Part shown: positions 51,432-59,640 of the stretch, piece after piece
Layout of the letters: each line of letters opens with the position of its first letter
Position numbering within the stretch: the first letter of the stretch is position 1
DNA from: Alistipes sp.
Lineage (GTDB): Bacteria > Bacteroidota > Bacteroidia > Bacteroidales > Rikenellaceae
Assembly: GCA_017398045.1 (NCBI GenBank)
Contig: JAFQHI010000026.1
Location: forward strand, 163,513 to 227,512
DNA length: 64,000 nt
Direction of reading: 5' to 3'
Program-made: the position numbers and the translations under genes
Notes under the pieces: generated by a model
Databases searched by the model: none
What the model saw: the letters and a program-made list of their open reading frames with translations, nothing else
What the model was told of the DNA's origin: nothing

Positions 51432-52724
51432 ATGTCGAATACTACTCCCAAGGAGGGTCGCTTTCTGGCCCTGACTCCGCTTTTGCTCTTTCTGGGGCTT
51501 TATCTGGTTACCTCGCTCGTCATGGGCGACTTCTACAAGATGCCGATTGCGGTGGCCTTTGTCCTTTCGTCGGTCTATGCCGCCTGCCTGCTGCGCGGAA
51601 TGACGGTGCAGGAGCGCGTCGAGGTCTTCTCGGCCGGTGCCGCCAACCCGAACATCTTGCAGATGATTTGGATTTTCATCCTTGCCGGAGCCTTTGCCGG
51701 TTCGGCCGAAGCGATGGGTGCCATCGATGCAACGGTCAATCTGACGCTGCGCCTGCTCCCTGCCGAGTTTTTGACGGCCGGACTCTTTTTGGCGGCCTGC
51801 TTTGTCTCGATTTCGGTCGGTACGTCGGTCGGCACGATTGTCGCCCTGACGCCCGTGGCATCGGGCCTGGCGATTGAGACCGGCATGAACGATGCCCTGC
51901 TGGTGGCAACCGTTGTCGGTGGTTCGTTCTTTGGCGATAACCTTTCGTTTATCTCCGATACGACCATTGCCGCCACTCGCACCCAGGAGGTGAATCTGCG
52001 CGATAAGTTCCGCTTCAACCTCCGCATTGCCGCTCCGGCCGCCCTCTTGACCCTCTTGCTCTACCTGTTGACCGGCTCTCGTGCCGAGTCGGTGGCTGTG
52101 GCCGAGTCGGTCGAGTGGCTGAAGGTGGTTCCCTATCTGCTGGTTCTTGTGACTGCGTTGGGAGGTGTGAACGTGATGCTGGTGCTGTTGCTCGGAATCA
52201 TTTCAACGGGTATCATCGGCCTTGCGACCGGTTCGCTCGACCTCTTTGGTTGGTGTGGCGAGCTGGGCAAGGGTATGGTCGGCATGGGCGAGTTGATTAT
52301 CGTGACGATGCTGGCCGGCGGTATGCTCGAGACGATTCGTCGCGGAGGGGGTATCGACTATATCATTTCGCGTCTTACGCGCCGTCTGCACGGCACACGT
52401 GCCGCGCAAGGGGCTATTGCGGGGTTGGTCTGCCTGGCCAACTGCTGCACGGCCAACAATACGATTGCCATCCTCACCGTAGGCCCGTTGGCGGCCGAGA
52501 TTGCCGACCGTTTCGGGGTCGATAGACGCAAGAGTGCCTCGTTGCTCGATTCCTTCTCCTGCCTCACGCAGGGCATCCTTCCCTATGGCGCACAGATGCT
52601 CATGGCGGCCGGTCTGGCCTCCCTCTCTCCGCTCGAAATCATGGGATATCTCTACTATCCCGTTGCGCTGGGACTTTGTGCCATCGTTTCGATTCTGGTC
52701 AAGAATCGTCGCCGGCATCAGTAG
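51432..52724 (+). CDS. nhaC: NhaC-family Na+/H+ antiporter
   Basis: A 430-residue, twelve-helix secondary transporter of the NhaC family, exchanging Na+ (or exchanging malate/lactate in some members) for protons. Family landmarks are SVGTSVGTIVALTPVASGLA, VVGGSFFGDNLSFISDTTIA and LANCCTANNTIAILTVGPLA, and the ending ILPYGAQMLMAAGLASLSPL. It is preceded by the lipoprotein gene on the same strand and closed by a symmetric terminator. Ion specificity is by family. Confidence 0.9.
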   Translation: MSNTTPKEGRFLALTPLLLFLGLYLVTSLVMGDFYKMPIAVAFVLSSVYAACLLRGMTVQERVEVFSAGAANPNILQMIWIFILAGAFAGSAEAMGAIDATVNLTLRLLPAEFLTAGLFLAACFVSISVGTSVGTIVALTPVASGLAIETGMNDALLVATVVGGSFFGDNLSFISDTTIAATRTQEVNLRDKFRFNLRIAAPAALLTLLLYLLTGSRAESVAVAESVEWLKVVPYLLVLVTALGGVNVMLVLLLGIISTGIIGLATGSLDLFGWCGELGKGMVGMGELIIVTMLAGGMLETIRRGGGIDYIISRLTRRLHGTRAAQGAIAGLVCLANCCTANNTIAILTVGPLAAEIADRFGVDRRKSASLLDSFSCLTQGILPYGAQMLMAAGLASLSPLEIMGYLYYPVALGLCAIVSILVKNRRRHQ

Positions 52725-52748
52725 CAAAACGGCACGATAAAAAGTCAC

Positions 52749-52791
52749 AAAAAAGGGTTGCTCAACAAACAATGTTGGACAACCCTTTTTT
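52749..52791. terminator. Bidirectional terminator after nhaC and the deaminase gene
   Basis: Stem AAAAAAGGGTTG / CAACCCTTTTTT with an inner CAACA/TGTTG hairpin; A-run and T-run on the two sides. Confidence 0.88.
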
Positions 52792-52812
52792 ATGGCGCGG
52801 TAGGGGCGGAGG

Positions 52813-53331
52813 CTAATACTCCACCTTGTCGCTCTTCGCGCTCCACTTTTGGAAGGCCTTCAGGGCGCGGTCGCGCATGAAATGTTCGCAGCGAATTTGA
52901 CGCTCCGAGTAGTCGAGTTCGAGCTGGTCGTAGATGAACGAGTCGTCGAAGTCGATGCCCTTGGCGTCCTCCTTCGTGTTGCCGTAGCAGATGCGTTTTA
53001 CACCCGCCCAATAGAGGGCCGAGAGGCACATGGGGCAGGGTTCGCACGAGGAGTAAATCGTACAGCCGTCGAGCTGAAAGGTGCCGAGCTTTTGGCAGGC
53101 GTTGCGGATGGCTGTCACCTCGGCATGAGCCGTGGGGTCGTTGTTCGGCACCACGCGGTTCGTACCCGTGGCAATCATTTCGCCATCGCGTACAATCACG
53201 GCACCAAAGGGGCCGCCACCCAAATCGACATTCTCCTCCGAGAGCTTAATGGCCAACTCCATAAATCGGGCATCCTCCTCCGTGTAGTCGTGACGCTCGG
53301 GCAGGAAATCCTCTTTCTTCGTGATTTTCAT
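52813..53331 (-). CDS. Nucleoside/guanine deaminase, CMP/dCMP deaminase fold
   Basis: Zinc-dependent deaminase of 172 residues from MKITKKEDFLPERHDYTEED. The catalytic signatures are HAEVTAIRNACQ (HAE motif) and SSCEPCPMCLSALYWAGVKR (PCxxC). The C-terminal block GIDFDDSFIYDQLELDYSER is like that of B. subtilis-type guanine deaminase GuaD, which converts guanine to xanthine; a tRNA-adenosine deaminase is less likely. ATG at 53331 avoids overlap with dusB, which ends 11 bases away on the same strand, so the two are probably co-transcribed. Confidence 0.88.
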   Translation of the reverse strand: MKITKKEDFLPERHDYTEEDARFMELAIKLSEENVDLGGGPFGAVIVRDGEMIATGTNRVVPNNDPTAHAEVTAIRNACQKLGTFQLDGCTIYSSCEPCPMCLSALYWAGVKRICYGNTKEDAKGIDFDDSFIYDQLELDYSERQIRCEHFMRDRALKAFQKWSAKSDKVEY

Positions 53332-53342
53332 AGCGGTATGGT

Positions 53343-54365
53343 TTATATATCGTGTGACAGCGGGGCGGGTACGGTTTGGCTCATATCCCAATCGCCCCAC
53401 CTCTCGGCCACATAGTCCAGCGTCGTGTATAGCTCCTCGACATCGAGCGACGTGACGAGCTTCATGCGCGTAGGCTTAAAGTCGGGCAGCCCCTTAAAAT
53501 AGTTCGTCAGGTGGCGACGCATCTCGAGGATGCCGACATAATCGCCCTTCACCTCCAAGGATTTTGCCAAATGCTCCTTGGCGATTTTGACACGCTCCAC
53601 CACCGAGGGTTGGGGCATCCGTTCGCCCGTTCGGAGGAAGTGTTTGCACTCCTCGAAAATCCACGGACGGCCATAGGTGGCACGGCCAATCATCACGCCA
53701 TCGACGCCATATCGATTGAACATCTCGGCCGCCTTCTCGCCCGAATCGACATCACCGTTGCCGATGATGGGGATGTGGATGAAGGGGTTGTTCTTCACCT
53801 TGCCAATCAGCGTCCAATCGGCCTCGCCGCGATACATCTGGGCGCGCGTGCGACCGTGGATGGTGAGGGCTGCAATGCCCACATCCTGCAAACGGAGGGC
53901 AATCTCTTCGATATTCTTCGACTCCTCGTCCCACCCTAAACGGGTCTTGACCGTCACGGGCTTCTTCACCGCCTCGACAATTTGGCGCGTCATCTCGACC
54001 ATCAGCGGCACATCGCGCATCATGCCCGAACCGGCACCACGCCCGGCAATCTTCTTCACCGGACAGCCGAAATTGATATCTATCACCTCCGGACCGGCCG
54101 CCTCGGCCATCTTGGCCGCCTCGACCATCGGTTCGATGCGGTTGCCGTAAATCTGAATACCCACGGGACGCTCCCTGTCGTCGATGTTGAGTTTGCGCAA
54201 CGATTTGGCGGCATCGTGCATCAGCCCGTCCGAGGAGATAAACTCCGTATATACCATATCGGCCCCGAACCGTTTGCACATATAACGGAACGAGGGGTCG
54301 GTGACATCCTCCATCGGAGCCAGCAAGAGAGGCTTTTCGCCCAGGTCAATATCGGCAATTTTCAT
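53343..54365 (-). CDS. dusB: tRNA-dihydrouridine synthase, DusB type
   Basis: Reduces uridine to dihydrouridine in the tRNA D loop with FMN and NADPH. The 340-residue enzyme starts MKIADIDLGEKPLLLAPMED (LAPMxxVTD), has the catalytic cysteine in INFGCPVKKIAGRGAGSGMM, the FMN-phosphate region IPIIGNGDVDSGEKA and GVMIGRATYGRPWIFEE, and a helical C-terminal domain. The GRGAGSGM variant of the DusB motif is present. ATG at 54365 is chosen over one eight codons upstream. It is divergent from argS, 77 bases apart. Confidence 0.95.
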   Translation of the reverse strand: MKIADIDLGEKPLLLAPMEDVTDPSFRYMCKRFGADMVYTEFISSDGLMHDAAKSLRKLNIDDRERPVGIQIYGNRIEPMVEAAKMAEAAGPEVIDINFGCPVKKIAGRGAGSGMMRDVPLMVEMTRQIVEAVKKPVTVKTRLGWDEESKNIEEIALRLQDVGIAALTIHGRTRAQMYRGEADWTLIGKVKNNPFIHIPIIGNGDVDSGEKAAEMFNRYGVDGVMIGRATYGRPWIFEECKHFLRTGERMPQPSVVERVKIAKEHLAKSLEVKGDYVGILEMRRHLTNYFKGLPDFKPTRMKLVTSLDVEELYTTLDYVAERWGDWDMSQTVPAPLSHDI

Positions 54366-54442
54366 CGCTGCGGTGGTTTTCTCATGCAAAAATAGTGGAT
54401 TATTGGCAATAAAACGCTAAATTTGTGACCAAAATGTGAATT

Positions 54443-56224
54443 ATGGAGATTGAAAAATTTATAGCCGAGAGTGTGCAAGGTGCAGTCGAGGCACTTTATG
54501 GCCCGCTTTCGGGCGAACAGTTGCAGATTCAAAAGACGCGCAAGGAGTTTGCGGGCGACTATACGCTCGTGACCTTCCCCTTGCTGAAGAAGAGTCGCAA
54601 AAGCCCCGAAATGACGGCCAACGAGATTGGTGAGTGGATGGCTGCCAACGTGCCGCAAATCAAGGGCTACAATGTCATCAAAGGCTTCCTCAATCTGGAG
54701 CTTGCCCCCGAATGCTGGGCCGAGCGTTTTGCCGAAATTATGGCCGACAAGCAGTTCGGATTTGCACCCGCAACGGGACGCACGATGATGATTGAGTACT
54801 CCTCGCCCAATACGAACAAACCCCTTCACCTGGGTCACATCCGCAACAACCTGCTGGGTTACTCGGTGGCCGAGATTCTCAAGGCCAACGGCCACACGGT
54901 CATCAAGGCCAATCTGGTGAACGACCGCGGTATCCACATCTGCAAGTCGATGCTTGCCTGGCAGCTCTATGGCGAGGGCGAAACACCCGCCTCGTCGGGC
55001 ATGAAGGGCGACCACCTCGTAGGTAAATACTACGTGGAGTTCGACAAGCACTACAAGGCCCAAATCAAGGAGCTGGTAGCCGGTGGCATGAGCGAGGAGG
55101 AGGCCAAGAAGCAGGCTCCGATTATGCTCGGTGCGCAGGAGATGTTGCGCAAATGGGAGATGGGCGACGAGGAGGTTCGCGCGCTCTGGACGACGATGAA
55201 CGGCTGGGTATATGACGGTTTCGATGTAACCTACAAGGCCCTGGGTGTCGATTTCGACAAGGTCTATTACGAGTCGCAGACCTACCTGTTGGGTAAATCG
55301 CTCGTCGAGGAGGGCCTTGCCAAGGAGGTCTTCTATCGCCGCGAGGATAACTCGGTATGGATTGATTTGACGGGTGACGGACTGGATGAGAAGCTCCTGC
55401 TGCGTGGCGACGGTACGTCGGTCTATATGACGCAGGACCTCGGTACGGCCTTCCGTCGTTTCGAGGATAACAAGCTCGACGATATGGTTTATGTCGTGGG
55501 CAACGAGCAGAACTACCATTTTCAGGTGCTGAAACTCGTCCTGAAGAAGCTCGGTTATGCGGAGTGGAGCGACCACATCACCCACCTTTCGTATGGCATG
55601 GTGGAGTTGCCCGAGGGCAAGATGAAGTCGCGCGAAGGTACGGTGGTCGATGCCGACGACCTGATTGCCGATATGGTCAAGACGGCCCGCGAGATGTCGG
55701 CCGAGCTGGGCAAATTGGATGGTTGCACGGAGGAGGAGGCCGAGGCCGTATCGACGATGGTCGGTCTGGGTGCTTTGAAGTATTTCATCCTCAAGGTGGA
55801 CCCCAAGAAGACGATGCTCTTCGACCCCCGCGAATCGATTGACTTCAACGGCAACACCGGTCCCTTCATCCAGTACACCCACGCCCGCATCTGCTCTGTG
55901 TTGCGCAAGGCGGCCGAGCAGGGCATCGCCTACGACACGAAGGCCGAGGCAACGCTCATTGCCGAGGAGATTGAGCTGGTGAAGATGCTCTCGGAGTTCC
56001 CTGCTACGGTGGCTGCGGCCGGTGAGAACTTCGCCCCCTCGATGATTGGTGCCTACATCTACGAGTTGGCCAAGTCGTTCAACGGTTACTACCACGACCA
56101 CTCGATTCTTCGTGAGGAGAACGTCGAGGTGCGCAAGCTCCGTCTGCAAATTGCCGCCACGGTGGCATCGGTGATTCGCAAGGGTATGAAGCTCTTGGGT
56201 ATTGATGTCCCCGAGCGCATGTGA
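54443..56224 (+). CDS. argS: Arginyl-tRNA synthetase
   Basis: Charges tRNA-Arg; class I enzyme of 593 residues. The N-terminal Add1 domain, the HIGH-like motif YSSPNTNKPLHLGHIRNNLL, the KMSKS replacement region GKMKSREGTVVDADDLIADM, and the DALR anticodon domain (ICSVLRKAAEQGI..., ENVEVRKLRLQIAATVASVI) are all in place; the last residues LLGIDVPERM are the standard ending. It is unlinked to the tRNA-Arg gene at 2655. A long palindrome lies between it and the next gene. Confidence 0.97.
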   Translation: MEIEKFIAESVQGAVEALYGPLSGEQLQIQKTRKEFAGDYTLVTFPLLKKSRKSPEMTANEIGEWMAANVPQIKGYNVIKGFLNLELAPECWAERFAEIMADKQFGFAPATGRTMMIEYSSPNTNKPLHLGHIRNNLLGYSVAEILKANGHTVIKANLVNDRGIHICKSMLAWQLYGEGETPASSGMKGDHLVGKYYVEFDKHYKAQIKELVAGGMSEEEAKKQAPIMLGAQEMLRKWEMGDEEVRALWTTMNGWVYDGFDVTYKALGVDFDKVYYESQTYLLGKSLVEEGLAKEVFYRREDNSVWIDLTGDGLDEKLLLRGDGTSVYMTQDLGTAFRRFEDNKLDDMVYVVGNEQNYHFQVLKLVLKKLGYAEWSDHITHLSYGMVELPEGKMKSREGTVVDADDLIADMVKTAREMSAELGKLDGCTEEEAEAVSTMVGLGALKYFILKVDPKKTMLFDPRESIDFNGNTGPFIQYTHARICSVLRKAAEQGIAYDTKAEATLIAEEIELVKMLSEFPATVAAAGENFAPSMIGAYIYELAKSFNGYYHDHSILREENVEVRKLRLQIAATVASVIRKGMKLLGIDVPERM

Positions 56225-56347
56225 TAACGCGCCTAACAAGGCGATTTCGGCGTTATGCTTGCGCTCAAAATCCTCACATACGTTTTTAGTATGCTCCGGT
56301 TTTTCGCGCTGCGCAAGCCTTGAAATCCCGCTTGTTATACGCGTTAT
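56224..56347. repeat. Palindromic leader element, copy C (upstream of the DUF1573 lipoprotein gene)
   Basis: A 124-bp imperfect palindrome with perfect ends ATAACGCG / CGCGTTAT, arms CTAACAAGG / CTTGTTAT and GCTTGCGC / GCGCAAGC, and the core CACATACG...AGTATGCTCC shared with copy A (CACATACG...AGTATGCTCC). It ends 18 bases before the DUF1573 start. Confidence 0.78.
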
Positions 56348-56365
56348 AGTAAAACAGAGAATGCA

Positions 56366-56782
56366 ATGCGAGTAAGTTTGATGATGGTCGTTTTGTTGCT
56401 CTTTGTGGCGTGTGGCTCTCGGCCGCAACCGAAAGAGACGACACCTTATGGCCAAAAGCTCCTCCTTTCGGACTCGATTGCTCGCTTTGGCGGTGCGGAT
56501 ACGATTCGATTCGGACAGATGCACGAAGGGGAGATTGCCGAAAAACCCTTGCAGCTGGTCAACGAGGGAAAAACGCCGCTGGTGATTCGCACGGTGGAGC
56601 GCACCTGCGGATGCACGACGCTCGAGTATGAGAATCAGCCACTTATGCCGGGCGAGAGACGACAAATAACGCTTCGTTTCGATGCCCGTGGCGAATGGGG
56701 GTGGCAACTCAAACTCCTCCGTCTCTACCTCAACGATGGCCAAGAGCCGCTCCGACTCTATGTCGAGGCCGACATCGAGTAG
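56366..56782 (+). CDS. DUF1573 lipoprotein
   Basis: A 138-residue lipoprotein: MRVSLMMVVLLLFVAC is a signal peptide with lipobox Cys16, followed by an immunoglobulin-like DUF1573 domain with FGQMHEGEIAEKPLQLVNEG and the hallmark RTCGCTTLEY followed by PGERRQITLRFDARGEWGW. DUF1573 domains are frequent in Bacteroidetes envelope proteins; the function is unknown. The palindrome copy C precedes it, and the yajC promoter overlaps its downstream end. Confidence 0.88.
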   Translation: MRVSLMMVVLLLFVACGSRPQPKETTPYGQKLLLSDSIARFGGADTIRFGQMHEGEIAEKPLQLVNEGKTPLVIRTVERTCGCTTLEYENQPLMPGERRQITLRFDARGEWGWQLKLLRLYLNDGQEPLRLYVEADIE

Positions 56783-56786
56783 CCGT

Positions 56787-56817
56787 TTTGCCAAACCGAG
56801 AAAAATTACTATATTTG
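56787..56817 (+). promoter_or_regulatory. Promoter of yajC
   Basis: TTTG, 19 bases, TATATTTG, 33 bases before the yajC start. Confidence 0.82.
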
Positions 56818-56849
56818 CATAATTGACAAACCAAATAAACCAGAAAGCA

Positions 56850-57170
56850 ATGATGAATTTCCTTCAAGCTGCCCCCGTTGAGCCGCAACCCGGCTTCATG
56901 CAGCAGTACAGTTTCCTGATTATGATTGGCCTGATGTTCCTCGTGATGTGGCTCTTCATGTGGCGTCCCGAGGCCAAGCGTCGCAAGCAGATGCAGGAGT
57001 TCCGCAACAACCTCAAGAAGGGCGATAAGGTGATTACCGCCGGCGGTATCTACGCCACGGTGAAGGAGGTCAAGGAGACGACGCTCCTCTTGGAGGTGGA
57101 CAGCAACGTAACGCTGCGCATCGACAAGAACATGGTGGTTGCCGACCCCACCGGTTTGCAGCAGCAGTAA
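56850..57170 (+). CDS. yajC: Preprotein translocase subunit YajC
   Basis: Accessory subunit of the SecDF-YajC complex that assists protein export through SecYEG. The 106-residue protein starts MMNFLQAAPVEPQPGFMQQY, has one N-terminal membrane helix (SFLIMIGLMFLVMWLFMW) and the conserved soluble segment RPEAKRRKQMQEFRNNLKKG followed by DKVITAGGIYATVKEV. The ATG at 56850 keeps the short N terminus typical of the family. Its own promoter separates it from the DUF1573 gene; a TSCPD gene follows after 66 bases. Confidence 0.95.
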   Translation: MMNFLQAAPVEPQPGFMQQYSFLIMIGLMFLVMWLFMWRPEAKRRKQMQEFRNNLKKGDKVITAGGIYATVKEVKETTLLLEVDSNVTLRIDKNMVVADPTGLQQQ

Positions 57171-57236
57171 TCGGATAAGCCGAAAATAAGACAGGTGGTT
57201 CCTCATCGAGCCACCTTTTTTTAATCGTTCAATCGT

Positions 57237-57488
57237 ATGAAGAAGACCATCACCTACACCACCCAAGGCACCTGCTCGCAGGCCATCATCCTGACCGTCG
57301 AAGAAGGGACGATTTGCGAAGTCTCGTTCGTCGGTGGTTGCCACGGCAATACGCAGGGCGTAGCGGCACTCGTCAAAGGGATGCAGATCAAGGAGGCGAT
57401 TGCCCGCCTCGAGGGAATCGATTGTCGCGGCCGCGGCACCTCGTGTCCCGACCAGCTGGCCAAGGCGTTGCGCCGTGCCATGGAGTAA
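57237..57488 (+). CDS. TSCPD domain protein, TIGR03905 type
   Basis: An 83-residue protein containing GTCSQAIILTVEEGTICEVS, GGCHGNTQGVAALVKG and the motif GRGTSCPDQLAKAL. TSCPD domains occur at the C terminus of some ribonucleotide reductases and as stand-alone proteins; the cysteines Cys14, Cys27, Cys35 and Cys70 may bind metal. No function is established. Spacing of 66 bases to yajC leaves co-transcription possible. Confidence 0.85.
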   Translation: MKKTITYTTQGTCSQAIILTVEEGTICEVSFVGGCHGNTQGVAALVKGMQIKEAIARLEGIDCRGRGTSCPDQLAKALRRAME

Positions 57489-57508
57489 TTGCCCATGAGG
57501 GCTACTTA

Positions 57509-57952
57509 TCACAAACGGGGAAGTTGCGCAAGCTGTCGATAGCCATCGGCCGTAAGCTCGAAGCAGAAGAGTTTTAAGCCGTTTGTTATCAGTACATAAC
57601 GAGCCTTCAGCACCGCATTGTAGCGCATCGCCTGTTCCAGGACCGAGTCATCGAGTTCAATTTCCGGAGCTTTGCACTCGGCCACCCAAAAGGGCTTTCC
57701 CTCGCCATCCACGACCACCACATCGGCCCGTTGCGGCTGACCGTTCAGTGGCACGGGATACTCCTCGACAATCGAAAGCGGTGCAACGCCACATTGCTGC
57801 ACAAGATAGCCCACCAGATGGCGGCGTACCCACTCTTCGGGGGTGAGCATCAACCATTGGCGGCGTGTTTCACACCATATCTGACGCCCCTTCGCACTTT
57901 CGCGCTGGCGCAGATTCAGGGATGGGAATATCAGTTTTGGGAGCGCGGACAT
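57509..57952 (-). CDS. HsdR_N-type PD-(D/E)XK nuclease-domain protein
   Basis: A 147-residue protein like the N-terminal nuclease domain of type I restriction subunit R. The PD-(D/E)XK core reads QRADVVVVDGEGKPFWVAEC (Asp and the Glu-x-Lys in AECKAPEIEL), preceded by VRRHLVGYLVQQCGV and followed by QAMRYNAVLKARYVLITNGL, the usual order in HSDR_N_2 proteins. No helicase part and no hsdM/hsdS neighbours are present, so it acts alone or is a conserved orphan common in Bacteroidetes. It is divergent from the GH2-like gene 50 bases away. Confidence 0.85.
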   Translation of the reverse strand: MSALPKLIFPSLNLRQRESAKGRQIWCETRRQWLMLTPEEWVRRHLVGYLVQQCGVAPLSIVEEYPVPLNGQPQRADVVVVDGEGKPFWVAECKAPEIELDDSVLEQAMRYNAVLKARYVLITNGLKLFCFELTADGYRQLAQLPRL

Positions 57953-57972
57953 CGTGTATCAAAAAAAATAGC

Positions 57973-57980
57973 TATCTTTG
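57973..57980 (+). promoter_or_regulatory. -7 element ahead of the GH2-like gene
   Basis: TATCTTTG 22 bases before the start; the -33 region shows no clear TTTG. Confidence 0.5.
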
Positions 57981-58002
57981 TCGAAAGCAAAGATACAAAA
58001 CT

Positions 58003-59295
58003 ATGCGCATACTTCTTACCCTTTTGGCTCTTTTTTCGTGCAACCTGCTCGTTGCACAACCCTATAGTGCAACCGATGGTCGCGAATTACCGCGTGGCGT
58101 TATCATTCCCTATGCCTCGGCAACAGATGCCGCCAAGGGGGCTGAAACGCATCGCTACCGCACACCGATTACGGAGTGGACGGTGGCGGGAAATCGGCTT
58201 TCGGCCGATGTGATTTCGACCTTTGCCTGGACCAATCGCCAAGTGATGCTCCACATCGAGAGTGCGCTTGCGGATTATGAATTGTGGGTGGGCGGTCGTC
58301 GTGTGGCGACCAACCGCGACGGTAATTCACCGGCCGACTTCAACATCACAAAGCTACTGAAAGAGGGGCGTAATCGCGTGGAAATCATCCTGAACCAGCC
58401 CTCCGACATGACGCCGATTGAGGGGTGGGGGAGACCCTCCGAGGCCCTCGGTAAGGTCTGGGTTACCGCTCCGCCGACGATGGGCGTGCGAGAGGTGCTG
58501 GTCGAAACGACGATGAATAAAGAGAACCCCGCAGAGGCTACGACCGAGGTGGGCATTGTCGTGAAGAGCTATGCCCTCAATCCGCGCACGGTGCGCATCT
58601 ACTACGAATTGGATGACCCCGCAGGACGTACCGTGGCCCACGGCCAGAGCGACCTGACGCTCCAAATGCGTGGTGAAGATACGGTGCGTTTCCTCGCTAC
58701 GGTAAGCGATACGCTGCTCTGGAGTCGTGAGCGACCGCAACACCATACCCTGCGCATCCGCACGCAGCGCGAGGGTCGCTTTACCGAATACCATCAATAT
58801 CCGCTCGGTCTGCGAGCCGTCACCTTCGACAAGGGAAAAGTCGCCATCAACGGCCGTGAAGAGCAACTCACCATCACACCGTGCAGCCCCGTGGCTACCC
58901 CCGAAGCGTTGGCCGAGGTGCGTCGCTCGGGTAACAACACCATTCAACTCGAAGCCGGTGCAGTCGCTCCGCACCTCTTCGCGGTGTGCGACACGCTGGG
59001 ACTTTATGTCATCGCACAGGCTCCGATTGACAGCCACGCGGCCGGCTCTTCGCGCAACGTGGGGGGCAACCCCTCGAACAATCCGGCATGGGTGCCGTTC
59101 TACCTCGAGCGCGTAGAGAACTGCTTCCATGCGGTGAAGTGTCACCCCTCGGTGATTGGCTTTTCGATAGCTGCGCGCTCGGCAAACGGCATCGCCCTCT
59201 ATGAGAGCTACCGCCGTTTGAAGGAGCTGGGCGATACACGACCGGTGATTTATCCCGATGCCGAGGGTGAATGGAATACGGACCGTATCGAGTAG
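58003..59295 (+). CDS. GH2-like protein with degenerate active site
   Basis: A 430-residue secreted protein (signal peptide MRILLTLLALFSCNLLVAQP). Residues about 20-160 form a GH2 sugar-binding jelly roll (IESALADYELWVGGRRVATN, RNRVEIILNQPSD), then an Ig-like middle domain, then the start of a TIM barrel (TPEALAEVRRSGNNTIQLEA, CDTLGLYVIAQAPIDSH). The barrel stops after HPSVIGFSIAARSANGIALY, where active enzymes read SLGNESGxG: the acid/base glutamate and its asparagine are missing, and the nucleophile half of the barrel is absent. It is therefore a non-catalytic relative or a decaying gene. The preceding HsdR_N gene is divergent. Confidence 0.8.
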   Translation: MRILLTLLALFSCNLLVAQPYSATDGRELPRGVIIPYASATDAAKGAETHRYRTPITEWTVAGNRLSADVISTFAWTNRQVMLHIESALADYELWVGGRRVATNRDGNSPADFNITKLLKEGRNRVEIILNQPSDMTPIEGWGRPSEALGKVWVTAPPTMGVREVLVETTMNKENPAEATTEVGIVVKSYALNPRTVRIYYELDDPAGRTVAHGQSDLTLQMRGEDTVRFLATVSDTLLWSRERPQHHTLRIRTQREGRFTEYHQYPLGLRAVTFDKGKVAINGREEQLTITPCSPVATPEALAEVRRSGNNTIQLEAGAVAPHLFAVCDTLGLYVIAQAPIDSHAAGSSRNVGGNPSNNPAWVPFYLERVENCFHAVKCHPSVIGFSIAARSANGIALYESYRRLKELGDTRPVIYPDAEGEWNTDRIE

Positions 59296-59375
59296 ATTGT
59301 TAGCCGTTTAGGCCACTACGGCCGCCCCTTACGGGGGTAGCGACAAAAGATTTTTACAATTTTTTTCAAAAAAAA

Positions 59376-59407
59376 TTTGCAAGGAACAACTTTTGTCCTT
59401 ATCTTTG
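59376..59407 (+). promoter_or_regulatory. Promoter of tRNA-Lys
   Basis: TTTG, 20 bases, TATCTTTG, 36 bases before the tRNA. Confidence 0.82.
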
Positions 59408-59442
59408 CAACGCAATTAGGAGGTAAAACTCCGAAAGCAAAT

Positions 59443-59515
59443 GCCTCTTTAGCTCAGTTGGTAGAGCACGACACTCTTAATGTTGGGGTCCAGGGTTCGA
59501 GCCCCTGAGGGGGTA
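59443..59515 (+). tRNA. tRNA-Lys (anticodon CTT)
   Basis: A 73-nt cloverleaf with D arm GCTC/GAGC, anticodon stem CGACA/TGTTG and loop CTCTTAA giving CTT (reads AAG), variable loop GGGTC, T arm CAGGG-TTCGAGC-CCCTG, and acceptor GCCTCTT/AGGGGGT with three G-U pairs. CCA is not encoded. Confidence 0.95.
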
Positions 59516-59518
59516 CTG

Positions 59519-59550
59519 AAAGCGAGAAACGAAAGTTTCTCGCTTTTTTT
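59519..59550 (+). terminator. Terminator of tRNA-Lys
   Basis: A 12-bp stem AAAGCGAGAAAC / GTTTCTCGCTTT with GAAA tetraloop, then a T-run. Confidence 0.9.
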
Positions 59551-59572
59551 GTGTTCTTGCGGTTGTGGCTCA

Positions 59573-59606
59573 ACAAAAAAGAGATAGCCCCCGAAAAGGC
59601 TATCTC
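59573..59606 (-). terminator. Terminator of metK
   Basis: On the minus strand a 9-bp stem GAGATAGCC / GGCTATCTC followed by TTTTTTGTTG. Confidence 0.88.
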
Positions 59607-59640
59607 CAATTGCTTTATTGAGTTTGCTGATTGCTACCTC

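Noticed and set aside
57509..57952. Restriction-modification system
   Set aside because: Only a nuclease-like HsdR_N domain is present; no helicase, methylase or specificity gene is adjacent.
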